A stretch of DNA of 64,000 nucleotides, taken from the NCBI GenBank assembly GCA_009760855.2, contig WPIO01000062.1, forward strand, positions 1,152,001-1,216,000. Direction: 5' to 3'. The position numbers and the translations under genes were made by a program. This document shows positions 55,190 through 64,000 of the stretch, piece by piece. Numbering within the stretch: position 1 is the first letter of the stretch; every line of letters begins with the position of its first letter. This stretch comes from Cristatella mucedo (taxonomy: Eukaryota; Bryozoa; Phylactolaemata; Cristatellidae). The notes under the pieces are model-generated. The model saw nothing but the letters and a program-made list of their open reading frames with translations. It ran no database searches and was not told the DNA's origin.

Positions 55190-55555
55190 TGGGGCCGTAT
55201 AAAAGGCCGGCGCCCAGAAATGGGCGGCCGCGAGTATTTGAGGCTCGATGCTGTGGCATTGGAGCTGACGTGAGCTCTAGGGCACATTGTCGCTCGAGTA
55301 CGTCTGTCACGGTCCGCTGCTGTTAAATAGAATTGTCTGTATTGTGGATACGGACTTGATATGTCAAGGTACGAGTCTCGTCGTCACTGTCGTGTTACTG
55401 ATACTGTCGGCATACCGGCGTGCATTGGTGCAGCACATGCAGGTAACTAGCCGTGCTACAACGTTCAGGCGTCACCTGTTTGGTGTTTGTGGCCTAGTCG
55501 TGATCCGACGTGGAAGCCGCACAACACGTTCGTAGCAGCAGCATCTAAGATTGCC
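55190..55555 (+). repeat. LTR-like repeat with TATA box
   Basis: GTATAAAAGG at 55198-55207 is followed at about 170 bp by sequence shared with 21470-21660. TATA plus dispersed copies suggests an LTR, but no second LTR, primer-binding site or gag-pol frame is seen nearby. Confidence 0.4.
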
Positions 55556-55870
55556 GATTGTCAATGCCTCAGAAACAAGTCCGCGCGCCTGCTAGCGTAA
55601 CTTAGTGCGCCTGCGAGATAGCGTTTTTAAGACCCGGTCAATCTCTCTTCAGCCAACCGCCCTCCGAGTCCAGATAAGCGCTGTGAACTAGGGCAAGCCA
55701 CCGTCAAAGAGGTTGTAGTTCGATATCGACTGAACTGATTATTAAATAAGCAACGCTCGTATGACATCGAAACCTGCGATTACGAACTACAGGCCGCTTC
55801 CAATATACGTTAGCAGCCGTCAAACTGCTGCGGCAGCAGCAGTAACGAAGGTTAGCGACTTAGTAACGAG
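55556..55870. other. Non-coding, no gene seen
   Basis: Nothing recognised. Short repeats of AACGAAGGTTA occur at about 55843-55883. Confidence 0.35.
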
Positions 55871-57479
55871 GTTAACGAAGGTTAAGACTAGAGTCTCGAG
55901 GTCGGCTTTTTTGCGAGCGCTCCGATAGCCGCTCTTCGTCGGCCCACTTCTTTTCTTGGTCGGCGAGCATCGCCATCCGTGAGCGACGCTCGCCGAGTGC
56001 CGAGTGCCTCACTGGTCCCTGCCGGCGAGGCCGGCACTCGGCTGCTCGCATCCGGCGCTCGCTAACTGACCCCGGGGCTGAGCGCATCCGTCGCTCGCTG
56101 TGTGAGCCCCGGGGGGGGGGCTGGCTGGCGCTGCCCTGCGCCGCCGCCCTGCGCTTCCCCCTTCCGCAGCGGGTCGATGTTACGCGAGAGGGGGCGGGCT
56201 CGTCCGCCTCCATCCTTTAAACTGCCAGTCGGCGGCGCGGTTTCCGATGCGCGTTAATTATCGCGATAAGGCGAACCGCTTCCGATGACTAGGTCCTCGG
56301 GCATTGTCGAGCGAGCAGATCGTGAGCTTGTCCAAATACTCACGGCGGCTGAAATGCAAAATCCCATTCTAATGCGCAAGACCCGCGGCGAGCGGCCGGC
56401 TGGGCCTCGACCGCTTGCGCCGACCTCAATTGAGCACAGCAGTTTAGGCGCGGCGGCAGCGCGGCGAGCCGCGGCGCTCGGGCCCGTCCCCCCTCGCCAC
56501 CTGACCCGCCACCGCGCGCTGGCCGACGGAAGCAACTGGCGGCACGGCTCAGAGCCTTCAAATCAGGTGACCAGCGAAAGGCAACCCACGACACGCAACA
56601 ACGCGTCCAATTTAGCGCAGCGTAATCTCAGCTAATGCTACTCGAGCGAGCGCTTACTCGGCCTCGAGATTACGGTGAGCGCAGCCAGCCGATTTCGCCA
56701 TCACGCTGAAGTCTTTCTTCATTGGCCACAATAAGAGACTTGGCAGCGAATTCTTTGCGGCGCGCTTGCAAAAGCCACCACTACCCCCCCCCCCCCCCGA
56801 TTGACCCCATTGGGCCCGGTAGTTTTTCCACACTATCGCCATTAAGCCGAGAATGCTAGCCGCCGCCACCGCCGCAGCCGCCACCGCCACCGCCGCCGCC
56901 GGCGCGGTCGGTGACGGCTGGTGACAACTTCGGCGGCGACTGCTTCGACGGCCCCGTCCACCTAGCGCCGCCCCCGCCGCGGGCGACCTCGGAGAGAGAG
57001 AGAGAGCGGCGACCGAGCGCGGCGGAAAACGTCGAAAAGCCGGCCGAACGCGGCCGCGGCCAAAAGCTGGCTCCGCTGCCGCTGCCGTCGAGGCAGCGTC
57101 GACCGCTGAGGCGCAATTGCGGCTCCGGTGGCCCCGGCTCGAGCTCCGCCGCCTCGGGCAGGAAGCCTGCAGCCCTCGACCAGGTGCTGCCGACGCGGCA
57201 GCCCGCGCGCCGGGCCGGGCGTCCGCGCCTCGAGGCGCCTCCGCCCCTATCGCATCGCAGTGCGTCCAGCCGAGCCGGCGCGGGGCCATTCAAGGCTCGA
57301 ACAATCGCGATAGGCCCTCTAGTCACGTGCCGACGAAGCGACTGTCGCCTCATTTCGCGGCCGCACCCCCGAGGGCCAGAGGCTGCAGAAGCCGGCGGAA
57401 GCGTGGGAGCGCGGCGGCGGAGCATTCCTGGGCTGCGCCTTGCCAATGGCGACGCGTCCTGCGCTTAGCACCGCCTCTT

Positions 57480-57640
57480 TCATTGTGCCGCGGGTGCAGG
57501 GCCCTAGTGGAGCGATTGGCTGAGCCGCCGGGCGCCGGAGGGGTTACTTGCGGGGCGCCCCATTAGCTAGGACTCACTCGGCAGTTAGGTCAGCCATCTG
57601 CAGTCGGCCACTGACCAGCGGTGCTAACATGGGTGAGTGT
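57480..57640 (+). promoter_or_regulatory. Possible promoter and first exon with an ATG next to a splice donor
   Basis: CCAAT-type motifs (CCAATGGC at about 57443, GATTGGCTGAG at 57513) lie upstream. At 57629 an ATG in good context (GCTAACATGG) is followed at once by the strong donor GTGAGT (57633). If real, the coding sequence would begin with one codon plus one base in this exon, and the rest would lie far downstream or beyond the window. No downstream exon was identified. Confidence 0.2.
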
Positions 57641-57890
57641 GCCTTCGAGAAGTCGCTCTCGCCGCCGGCCGCCACTCTGCGTCCGCACGCTGCTGCTGAT
57701 GCTGTGGATGGCTTCGCGGCCGCGCGGCCTCACGCACTCGGTAGCTCGGCGCGGCGGCGGCCGCGTGGCGCTGCACTCGGCGGGTCTTCGCGGTCGCGTC
57801 GCGAGCACCAGGTAGCGGCCGCCACGGATTGTGCGAGAGTGCGATGCGAACTCCGCGATAGACTGTTGTGGTGCCCTGGTCTCGCCTACG

Positions 57891-58033
<143 letters not shown>

Positions 58034-58845
58034 CGCCGATCGGCCGCCGCCGAGCAGCCGCCGCTCGTCGCCTGCTCCGAGCTCGCGGGCTAAGCACGCG
58101 GAAACCTTCGTTCGGCGAACTGGATCGCTGTTGGCCCCAGGCGGCGGCGGTCCCGCCACCGCCGCCGCCAGGGGCCCGCTGAGCGAGCCACGACCCAGGG
58201 CGCGGCTCACTTCCGCGGACATTCATGCGTGACATGCATTACAAATGAGCCGGACGCCTCTTTCTCACTCTCTCTCTCTCTCTCCACACCGCCCTCGAGC
58301 CACCGCCGCCGATATGTTATTGAGTCTCTACACCTCTTCCGGCGGTGGCAGGCCATTTAGACGCGTACGAGCGGGTCGGTCACGCACCGACGCGCACGGA
58401 GCTCCAAGCGTCCACCTCCGCTGGACTCGGGCGGCTCGAGAAGGATCCGCGGCGGCGGCGGCGGCTTGCATCCGCTTCGTCCGTGACGCTCGCGCACTCG
58501 CTGTCGTTCGCGTTGGCTCGCTCGCGTCGTCAACCGGAGCTGAACTCGACACGGTCCGATCCCGCGCGAACGCACGCGGTCGGTCGCGTTTCGAGGCGGC
58601 GCCGCAGCGGCGACGGAAGTGGGAAGTGCCTTAGGGCGGTGACCACGCGATTACCCCCTCCCCCCAACCACGCCGTCCTTCCGTTTTTTTTCACGCCCAG
58701 CCAAGAGCGTAGGGAGTTGAGCGGGGCGGAGGCCCCATCTCAAAATACAGTCATTCACGCCCCCGTTGCCCTAAAGCTACCCGTGAGCCCCCAGCTCTTT
58801 CCGGCGTCGTACCGGGCTGCCAGGCAGGAGCTACCGTCGTCATAT

Positions 58846-58986
58846 AATATAATTCATTTATATAGCGCCCTAAGAGAACTTAATCTCTATTCAGGCGCTT
58901 CACATATGCCTCGGGGTTCGAGCCCACGACCTCAGTCATACCTTGGTCGGGGCGAGCACTTTAACCGCTAGGCCAAACCAGCTCGG
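58846..58986 (-). mobile_element. tRNA-derived SINE (family 1)
   Basis: Complete-looking copy on -: head TGGTTTGGCCTAGCGGTTAA, B box GAGGTCGTGGGCTCGAACCC and the 3' hairpin GCGCCTGAATAGAGATTAAG ... GGGCGCTATATAAAT. Confidence 0.85.
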
Positions 58987-59366
<380 letters not shown>

Positions 59367-60279
59367 GGATTCTCGAAGCTTAAAGGCTTTTCCGAATTGG
59401 GTTTCTGTTGAATTACGGGCGGCGGAGTGGCTTGTGCTTGAGCTGAGCTTTCGATTCCCAAAATGCGAAATGTCAATTCTTTTGGAGGGCCCGCTTCGTT
59501 ATTTTTTCAGAGGGAGGCTAAGAATCTTTTTAGTTGGTGCTGCGTGAGCCAGCCGGGTAGGTAGCCACCCGGATGCTGCTTCAGACTCAACAAACGGAAG
59601 TACCCGACTCTTTAGACGGCTCTCAAAAAGGCATCTGGGAGCCGTTATTTCAGCACGAATTCTAAGAGTTTCCCAAAACATAGGTTGTAGCCGTTTTCTT
59701 TTAGAGAGACTTGTATGGGCGCTTCTTCGGTTGACAGAATTGCAGTCTGCTTTTGGAACAGGCTGCTATTTCTTTTTAAAATGAAGCGAATGAGTGCTGT
59801 GTAGGAGAGGCTATCGAAGCCTTCTGACGGTGTATTTTTGGCGAAAAACTTTGCTGTCTTTCTCGCGAGGGGGACCTGAACTGACCTAGAAGGATGCCAA
59901 AAGAGCAGTACGTGAGGTGCCCCATCGGAGCCCAAGCCGGTCTTTTGGGATGACCCTCTGATTAAGGATTTGCTAGACAATTTTACTTTTAAAAGTAACT
60001 CTGTAGGCTGCTAAGCAGCGACGACCTGTTGGTAGCGACCTTATCAAGTCGCCTTAATGAGTGCCCCTCCCCCAAAAAAAACCCAACAGGACCCCGAGCG
60101 GCCATCACGAGTCCAGGGAAAGGGCTATCAGCCTTAAGAATTGTGTAGATGCAATTATATATAAACTATTCCACGGCATCTCAGAGTTGGTAGATAGGTA
60201 AGAGATTTAAACCGCCGACAGCTAACGCGAAAGGTTTCAACAACAGTAAGAGCTTAAATGACAAGGTTTTAGAGATAGA
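59367..60279. other. Non-coding or unassigned sequence
   Basis: On - an uninterrupted frame of 111 codons (59980-59645) has normal protein-like composition (for example TAKFFAKNTPSEGFDSLSYT), but I recognise no domain and see no promoter or splice context. Neighbouring - frames (59681-59499 and 60290-60181) have similar composition, so it could be a decayed coding sequence of a repeat. Confidence 0.25.
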
Positions 60280-60964
60280 TGCTAAAGACTTTTTCGAGCA
60301 GTTTTTCCTTAAAAACATTCCTCCTTGTGCCGCGCCCTGAAGGTCATGGTCAAGCGCCCCCCCCCCCCCCCGCACCGAAATTTTGGCAACTGCCGGCTTC
60401 GCGGCGAGCCGAGCGTGCATATTGCCGCCGCGACGGCCCTCGACGACGTCGCCTCGTTGTCGTCGGTTCGCGGCTGGCCTGGTGCTATTTTTATGTTGCC
60501 CCGCTCTGCGGGCCGGCGGCAGCACGGCCTCAGCGAGCGACCTCAGCGAGCAGCGCAGCCTCACTGAACCGTTCTTTTCCTTGCAGGTAGCTGCAAGGCG
60601 TGCAGTAAGTACAATTTCCGCCTGCGAGATTTACGAGCGCGAGCTTTGCCCGGGCTTTGCTGCAGCAATCGCCTCGCACGAAATCCGAACCCCGACATTC
60701 GCTCTCGCTGCCCCGTGTAGCCCCGTGCTGCCGCACCTTGCCGGCTTGCCTTTTCATAGGCCGCCGATTGCAGACGTATGCTCAATGCGGCGGCGTTCGA
60801 GCTGCCGATAGGCCATGTTGCATTCCCCCTCCCCATTCCCTCGTGCTCCCACTTCCGGAATGGACTCATCATTCGAAGTTCGATTGCGGCCAGCCGCCCC
60901 GAGTTCGCGTCTTTTTGCATGCCGGGTCGTAAGCCACCAATCTCACCGGAGTATTACTGCCGAC
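60280..60964. other. GC-rich sequence, no gene confirmed
   Basis: It contains a C15 run (about 60356-60370). Frames on both strands overlap and show no domain. TTTTCCTTGCAG at 60575-60586 followed by GTAAGT at 60605 would allow an 18-nt exon, but nothing supports its use. Confidence 0.3.
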
Positions 60965-60986
60965 CAACCAAACCCGTCTTGACTCG

Positions 60987-61391
60987 TTGTCTCTTGTGGC
61001 TCATGTGCATGGCCCTACCCACATCAAGGGTCACACGCTCGACCAGATTTTCTCATACAACTGCACTTTGTCATCACCAATTATTACCAAATCCTGCTTA
61101 TCTGACCACATGCAGATCTCATTCAATCTACAGTGTGTGCCCACATCCTCCTCTAAAACCTATGAACTCATAACCTGTGAATCGCGAAACCTCAAGACCC
61201 TTGACATCGATGCTGTCCGTGCGAGAATATCTGCTTCACCTCTATTGCTCAGTCCTCCCTCCGATCTGTCATTATTAGATAGCTACAACACGACACTAGC
61301 TGACACGCTCGACGAGTTTGCACCTCTGACAAAGAGCACTGTGCGGGGGGGGGGGGCGCCCAGACGGCCTATGGTTTACCACAGACATTAA
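60987..61391 (+). pseudogene. CR1 ORF2, end of the endonuclease domain and linker
   Basis: 134 codons open. It begins inside the APE domain and includes NLKTLDIDAVRARISASPLL and TLADTLDEFAPLTKSTV. It is cut by a frameshift at the G-run. The same region in the copy near 29 kb also ends around the DELAPLTKR block. Confidence 0.75.
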
Positions 61392-61541
61392 ACTAGCCAA
61401 GTCTACTAAACGAAAGCTTGAAAAGGCAAAAGATCCGGACTAACTGTCCATCGACAGGCATATGAAGACTACTGTAGGTCGTACCAATCGATCCTAGCTA
61501 AGGCCAAGTCTAGCTTCTATAGAAACATTGTTGAATCACAG

Positions 61542-62069
61542 GTGCACAATCCAAAAATGCTGATGTCGACAATAAACCATCTCCTCAACCGTTCCCAGAT
61601 TAGCTCCTTACCTGATGATCCTTGTGATGATCTAGCCGATCGCTTCTCTCGATTCTTTGTGCAGAAGATAGACAAGATCAGGGAATCCATCCCTGCGATG
61701 ACAACATCCCCACTAGAATGCTGTTCCTCGGTTCCTGGCTGCACCTCAATGTCTGCATTTAAGCAGGTCACTAGTGATCTAGTCCTAAAGTTCGTATCTC
61801 AATCAAAGAAGACAACAAGTCCTCTGGACAATATTCCCACTGTCCTGCTCCTACGTTGCATTGATCTGCTGCTGCCATGCATAACTAACATCATTAATAT
61901 GTCATTAGCCTCAGTTCATGTCCCAGCACCTTTAAAAAAAAGTTGTAATCGGGCCACTTCTCAAGAAAGCTACACTAGACCAAGAGAACTTAAGCAACTA
62001 CCGCCCAGTCTCCCTTCTACCATTCCTATCAAAGACACTGGAACGGGTCAAAACCTCACACCTTGCTAG
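61542..62069 (+). pseudogene. CR1 ORF2, linker and start of the reverse transcriptase
   Basis: 175 codons open. It includes FSRFFVQKIDKIRESIP and KKTTSPLDNIPTVLLLRC, the segment before the reverse transcriptase fingers. From about codon 135 the frame is shifted by an indel in an A run, so the NYRP motif region is out of frame. Confidence 0.8.
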
Positions 62070-62115
62070 TAAGTTCCAGTCTGGCTTTAGAGCTAATCAC
62101 TCCACAGAGTCAGCA

Positions 62116-63318
62116 TTGCTTCGGGTATACAACGACCTACTTAGGAATGCAGACATGGGTAGAGTGTCTCTGCTTGTTTTGCTTGATATTTCGGCAGCTT
62201 TTGATACCATCGATCACAAAGTTCTTCTAGAGCGCCTTTCATCTCGCCTGGGCATCACTGGCACTGCTCTGCAGTGGTTCAGGTCCTATCTCAGTGGGAG
62301 ACTCCAGAGTACTGACGTGAATGGACAAAGATCATCTGAAGTACCTCTGAAATATGGAGTACCTCAGGGCTCAGTGCTAGGTCCGGTTCTTTTCACGGTT
62401 TATACTCTCCCTCTTGCTGATGTGATTGCCAAGCACAATCTAGGCTTTCACTTCTATGCGGATGACACTCAGTTGTACCTTTGCTTTGATCCCTCCCAGC
62501 CTTCGAGCACCTCATATTCTCTCAACTCACTTGCTGCATGCATTGATGACATCCGCACATGGATGGCAGCAAATTTTCTAAAACTAAACGATGACAAAAC
62601 TAACTTACTAGTTATGGGAAAACCCAGTGTGATCCAGAGATTGGAAAGGCTGACGCTCAAAATTGGCTCTGCCAGCATATCTCCTGTCGAATCAGCTCGA
62701 AATCTAGGTGTCATATTCCAAAGCGACCTCTCGTTAGACGACCATATCAGCTCCACAGTCAAATCAGCCTATTTTCATCTTCATAATATTGCTAGAATTT
62801 GGGCTTGTTTAGATAAGGATACCACATCTAAGTTGGTCCATGCATTCGTGACATCTCGTCTCGACTTCTGCAACTCACTGCTTACTGGCCTACCAGCATG
62901 TGCGATCAGGCGATTGCAGCTGGTGCAAAACTCGGCAGCTAGGCTTGTCTGTCGTGAGCATCGCAGTTGCCACATTACTCCACTTCTCGCCGACCTGCAC
63001 TGGCTACCAGTCAAGCAACGGATTGACTTCAAGGTCTTGTCACTCACTTTTAGGTCCCTTCATTCTATGGCTCCAGCCTATCTCTCCGACATACTCCCCC
63101 ATCAGGCCAAGCATCGTACCACCCGCTTTTCGGAATCCAACAGTCTGCAAATACTTCGTACAAACCTCAAATCCTTTGGAGACCGTGCATTTAGTTCATA
63201 TGCTCCCAAAGCCTGGAACTCCCTTCCGACCTGCGTCAGAACATCCCTTGACCTGACCACATTTAAAAGGAACTTAAAAACACACCTATTTAGGACAGCA
63301 TTTAGTGGGTCCCTATGA
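62116..63318 (+). CDS. CR1 ORF2, reverse transcriptase palm and C-terminal domain
   Basis: 400 codons without a stop, to TGA at 63316-63318. Motif A is LLDISAAFDTIDH (22-34), motif B GVPQGSVLGP (81-90) and motif C FHFYADDTQLYL (111-122), with both catalytic aspartates present. The C-terminal part has LHWLPVKQRIDFKVLSLTFR and APKAWNSLPT, typical of CR1/L2 elements. The annotated start is only the first codon of the open stretch; the real protein would begin far upstream. The copy is probably inactive because upstream frames are broken, but this domain is well preserved, so the family was active recently. Confidence 0.88.
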   Translation: MLRVYNDLLRNADMGRVSLLVLLDISAAFDTIDHKVLLERLSSRLGITGTALQWFRSYLSGRLQSTDVNGQRSSEVPLKYGVPQGSVLGPVLFTVYTLPLADVIAKHNLGFHFYADDTQLYLCFDPSQPSSTSYSLNSLAACIDDIRTWMAANFLKLNDDKTNLLVMGKPSVIQRLERLTLKIGSASISPVESARNLGVIFQSDLSLDDHISSTVKSAYFHLHNIARIWACLDKDTTSKLVHAFVTSRLDFCNSLLTGLPACAIRRLQLVQNSAARLVCREHRSCHITPLLADLHWLPVKQRIDFKVLSLTFRSLHSMAPAYLSDILPHQAKHRTTRFSESNSLQILRTNLKSFGDRAFSSYAPKAWNSLPTCVRTSLDLTTFKRNLKTHLFRTAFSGSL

Positions 63319-63555
63319 TTCGTCCTTCGCGTGCTTATGCGTGCTGACACTGTGCATGCTGCCACTAACCACATTTGCATGCTGACCCTGTGCATGTCAC
63401 TCCTAACCATATTATTCATTTTGTTTGTTTTTCAAGCATGATTTTACTTACCATTCAATTGCATTTCACTTTGTAGCAAATGTAAAGCACCTAGAAAGAG
63501 ATTGAGTTCTCTGAGGGCGCTTTATCAAGTGCATTATTATTATTATTATTATTGT

Positions 63556-63705
63556 CTTCTAGCTGGTTTGGTTTAGCGGTTAAGGTGCTCGCCCTGACCA
63601 AGGTCTGACTGAGGTCGTGGGCTCGAGCCCGAGGCATATGTGAAGCGCCTGAATAGAGATTAAGTTCTCTTGGGGCGCTATATAAATGAATTTGATTTAA
63701 TAGCT
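63556..63705 (+). mobile_element. tRNA-derived SINE (family 1), best copy
   Basis: The head has A-box-like TTTAGCGGTTAAGGTGC and B box GGTCGTGGGCTCGAGCCC. The 3' end is GCGCCTGAATAGAGATTAAG ... TCTTGGGGCGCTATATAAAT. That 3' hairpin is closely similar to the CR1 tail directly upstream (GCACCTAGAAAGAGATTGAG ... GAGGGCGCTTTATC). It begins right after the ATT tail of the CR1 element. Confidence 0.88.
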
Positions 63706-63711
63706 GATTTA

Positions 63712-63870
63712 GCAGCCTCTTCTTTAATGGCGGCAGAAGAGCCTTAAAAGGCTATCACCAACGCTTGCAGGGGCAATAAAGGATCACCCACCGCAGGATT
63801 CGAACTCACGACCTTGGGATCGAGGTTCGTGAAGAGCAACCGCCTTACTTAGTGCACCATCGCGGCTCTC
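63712..63870 (-). mobile_element. tRNA-derived SINE (family 2)
   Basis: On - the head reads GAGCCGCGATGGTGCACTAA and the B box GTGAGTTCGAATCC. The tail has GGTGATAGCCTTTTAAGGCT, as at 29607-29745. Confidence 0.8.
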
Positions 63871-63884
63871 TAAAACAAAATACT

Positions 63885-63998
63885 AGCTGATTTAAGAGCC
63901 TCTTTTTGCATGGTGGCAGAAGACCCTTAAAGGCTATCATCACCTCTTGCAGCGGCAGTTGAGGTCGTGAAGAGCAACCGCTTCACCTAGTGTATCGG
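63885..63998 (-). mobile_element. tRNA-derived SINE (family 2), partly deleted
   Basis: A second copy immediately next to the first in the same orientation. Most of the middle of the head is deleted. It reaches the window edge. Confidence 0.65.
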
Positions 63999-64000
63999 CA

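Larger units (their letters stand above)
60965..63550 (+). mobile_element. CR1-like non-LTR retrotransposon, longest copy of the main family
   Basis: It is 5' truncated within the APE endonuclease domain (GPTHIKGHTLDQIFSYN, 61011-61061). It continues through the linker (61160-61540) and the N-terminal part of the reverse transcriptase, then the palm motifs and C-terminal domain. The 3' UTR follows, with the tail hairpin (63482-63523) and an ATT repeat to 63553. Frameshifts occur at a G11-12 run (about 61336-61347), near 61935 (an A run) and near 62055, so the copy cannot encode a full ORF2. It is the reference for the other CR1 fragments in the window. Confidence 0.92.

Noticed and set aside
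56654-57468. Frames of 185-211 codons on both strands of the CpG-rich block
   Set aside because: Three mutually overlapping frames of Ala/Arg/Gly/Pro-rich sequence with no domain. They are expected by chance in GC-rich DNA.
60575-60605. 18-nt microexon between TTTTCCTTGCAG and GTAAGT
   Set aside because: The splice-like signals are good, but no flanking exons were found, so chance cannot be excluded.

Overview
The window is nuclear DNA of an invertebrate animal. Coding sequence is split by GT-AG introns. There are long CT, TA and TG microsatellites, many 5'-truncated CR1-like non-LTR retrotransposon fragments with ATT-rich 3' tails, and at least two tRNA-derived SINE families. The species and phylum cannot be read from the sequence. 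Most predicted open reading frames are fragments of repeats, so real genes are few.

Layout. 0-5.5 kb: repeats (CR1 fragments, a 1.7-kb repeat found again at 30 kb, a CT array). 5.8-21.04 kb: a complete opsin gene on the + strand. Its exons join to a 386-residue seven-helix protein with the retinal-binding lysine (K331), CWFP, NPILY, the Cys133-Cys210 pair and a Glu181-type counterion. Exon 2 is present twice (7445-7630 and 11034-11219), both 186 nt with the same phases, so the two look like mutually exclusive alternatives. 21-33 kb: LTR-like sequence, CR1 fragments, a GC-rich minisatellite, and the second copy of the 1.7-kb repeat. 33.57-34.18 kb: the last-exon remnant of a second opsin, cut by a CR1 fragment just downstream of where the lysine codon would lie. 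34-47 kb: non-coding DNA and retrotransposon debris.

47.3-51.8 kb is the most unusual part. It holds a compact cluster of parvovirus-like elements with long inverted terminal repeats (ITRs). Element A (47334-48862) and element B (48863-51362) lie head to head across a perfect 62-bp palindrome, and a tail piece, element C (51363-51755), follows. Element B encodes a C2H2 zinc finger plus HUH nuclease (one in-frame TGA) and, in a separate overlapping frame, a superfamily 3 helicase that is cut short. Element A encodes the same zinc-finger head fused in frame to an unrelated tail, and element C keeps the last 20 codons of a homologous tail. The ITRs carry iterons and stem-loops with different stems but one shared loop motif. 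This looks like an integrated, partly deleted concatemer of a rolling-hairpin replicon.

51.8-60.9 kb: a decayed copy of a multicopy invertebrate gene family (52.1-52.7 kb), tandem and LTR-like repeats, and a CpG-rich block (55.9-58.7 kb) that may be a promoter. 60.96-64 kb: the longest CR1 element, with its reverse transcriptase domain largely intact, then three SINEs. The SINE ending at 63705 shares its 3' hairpin with the CR1 tail, which suggests that CR1 supplies the reverse transcriptase that moves it.
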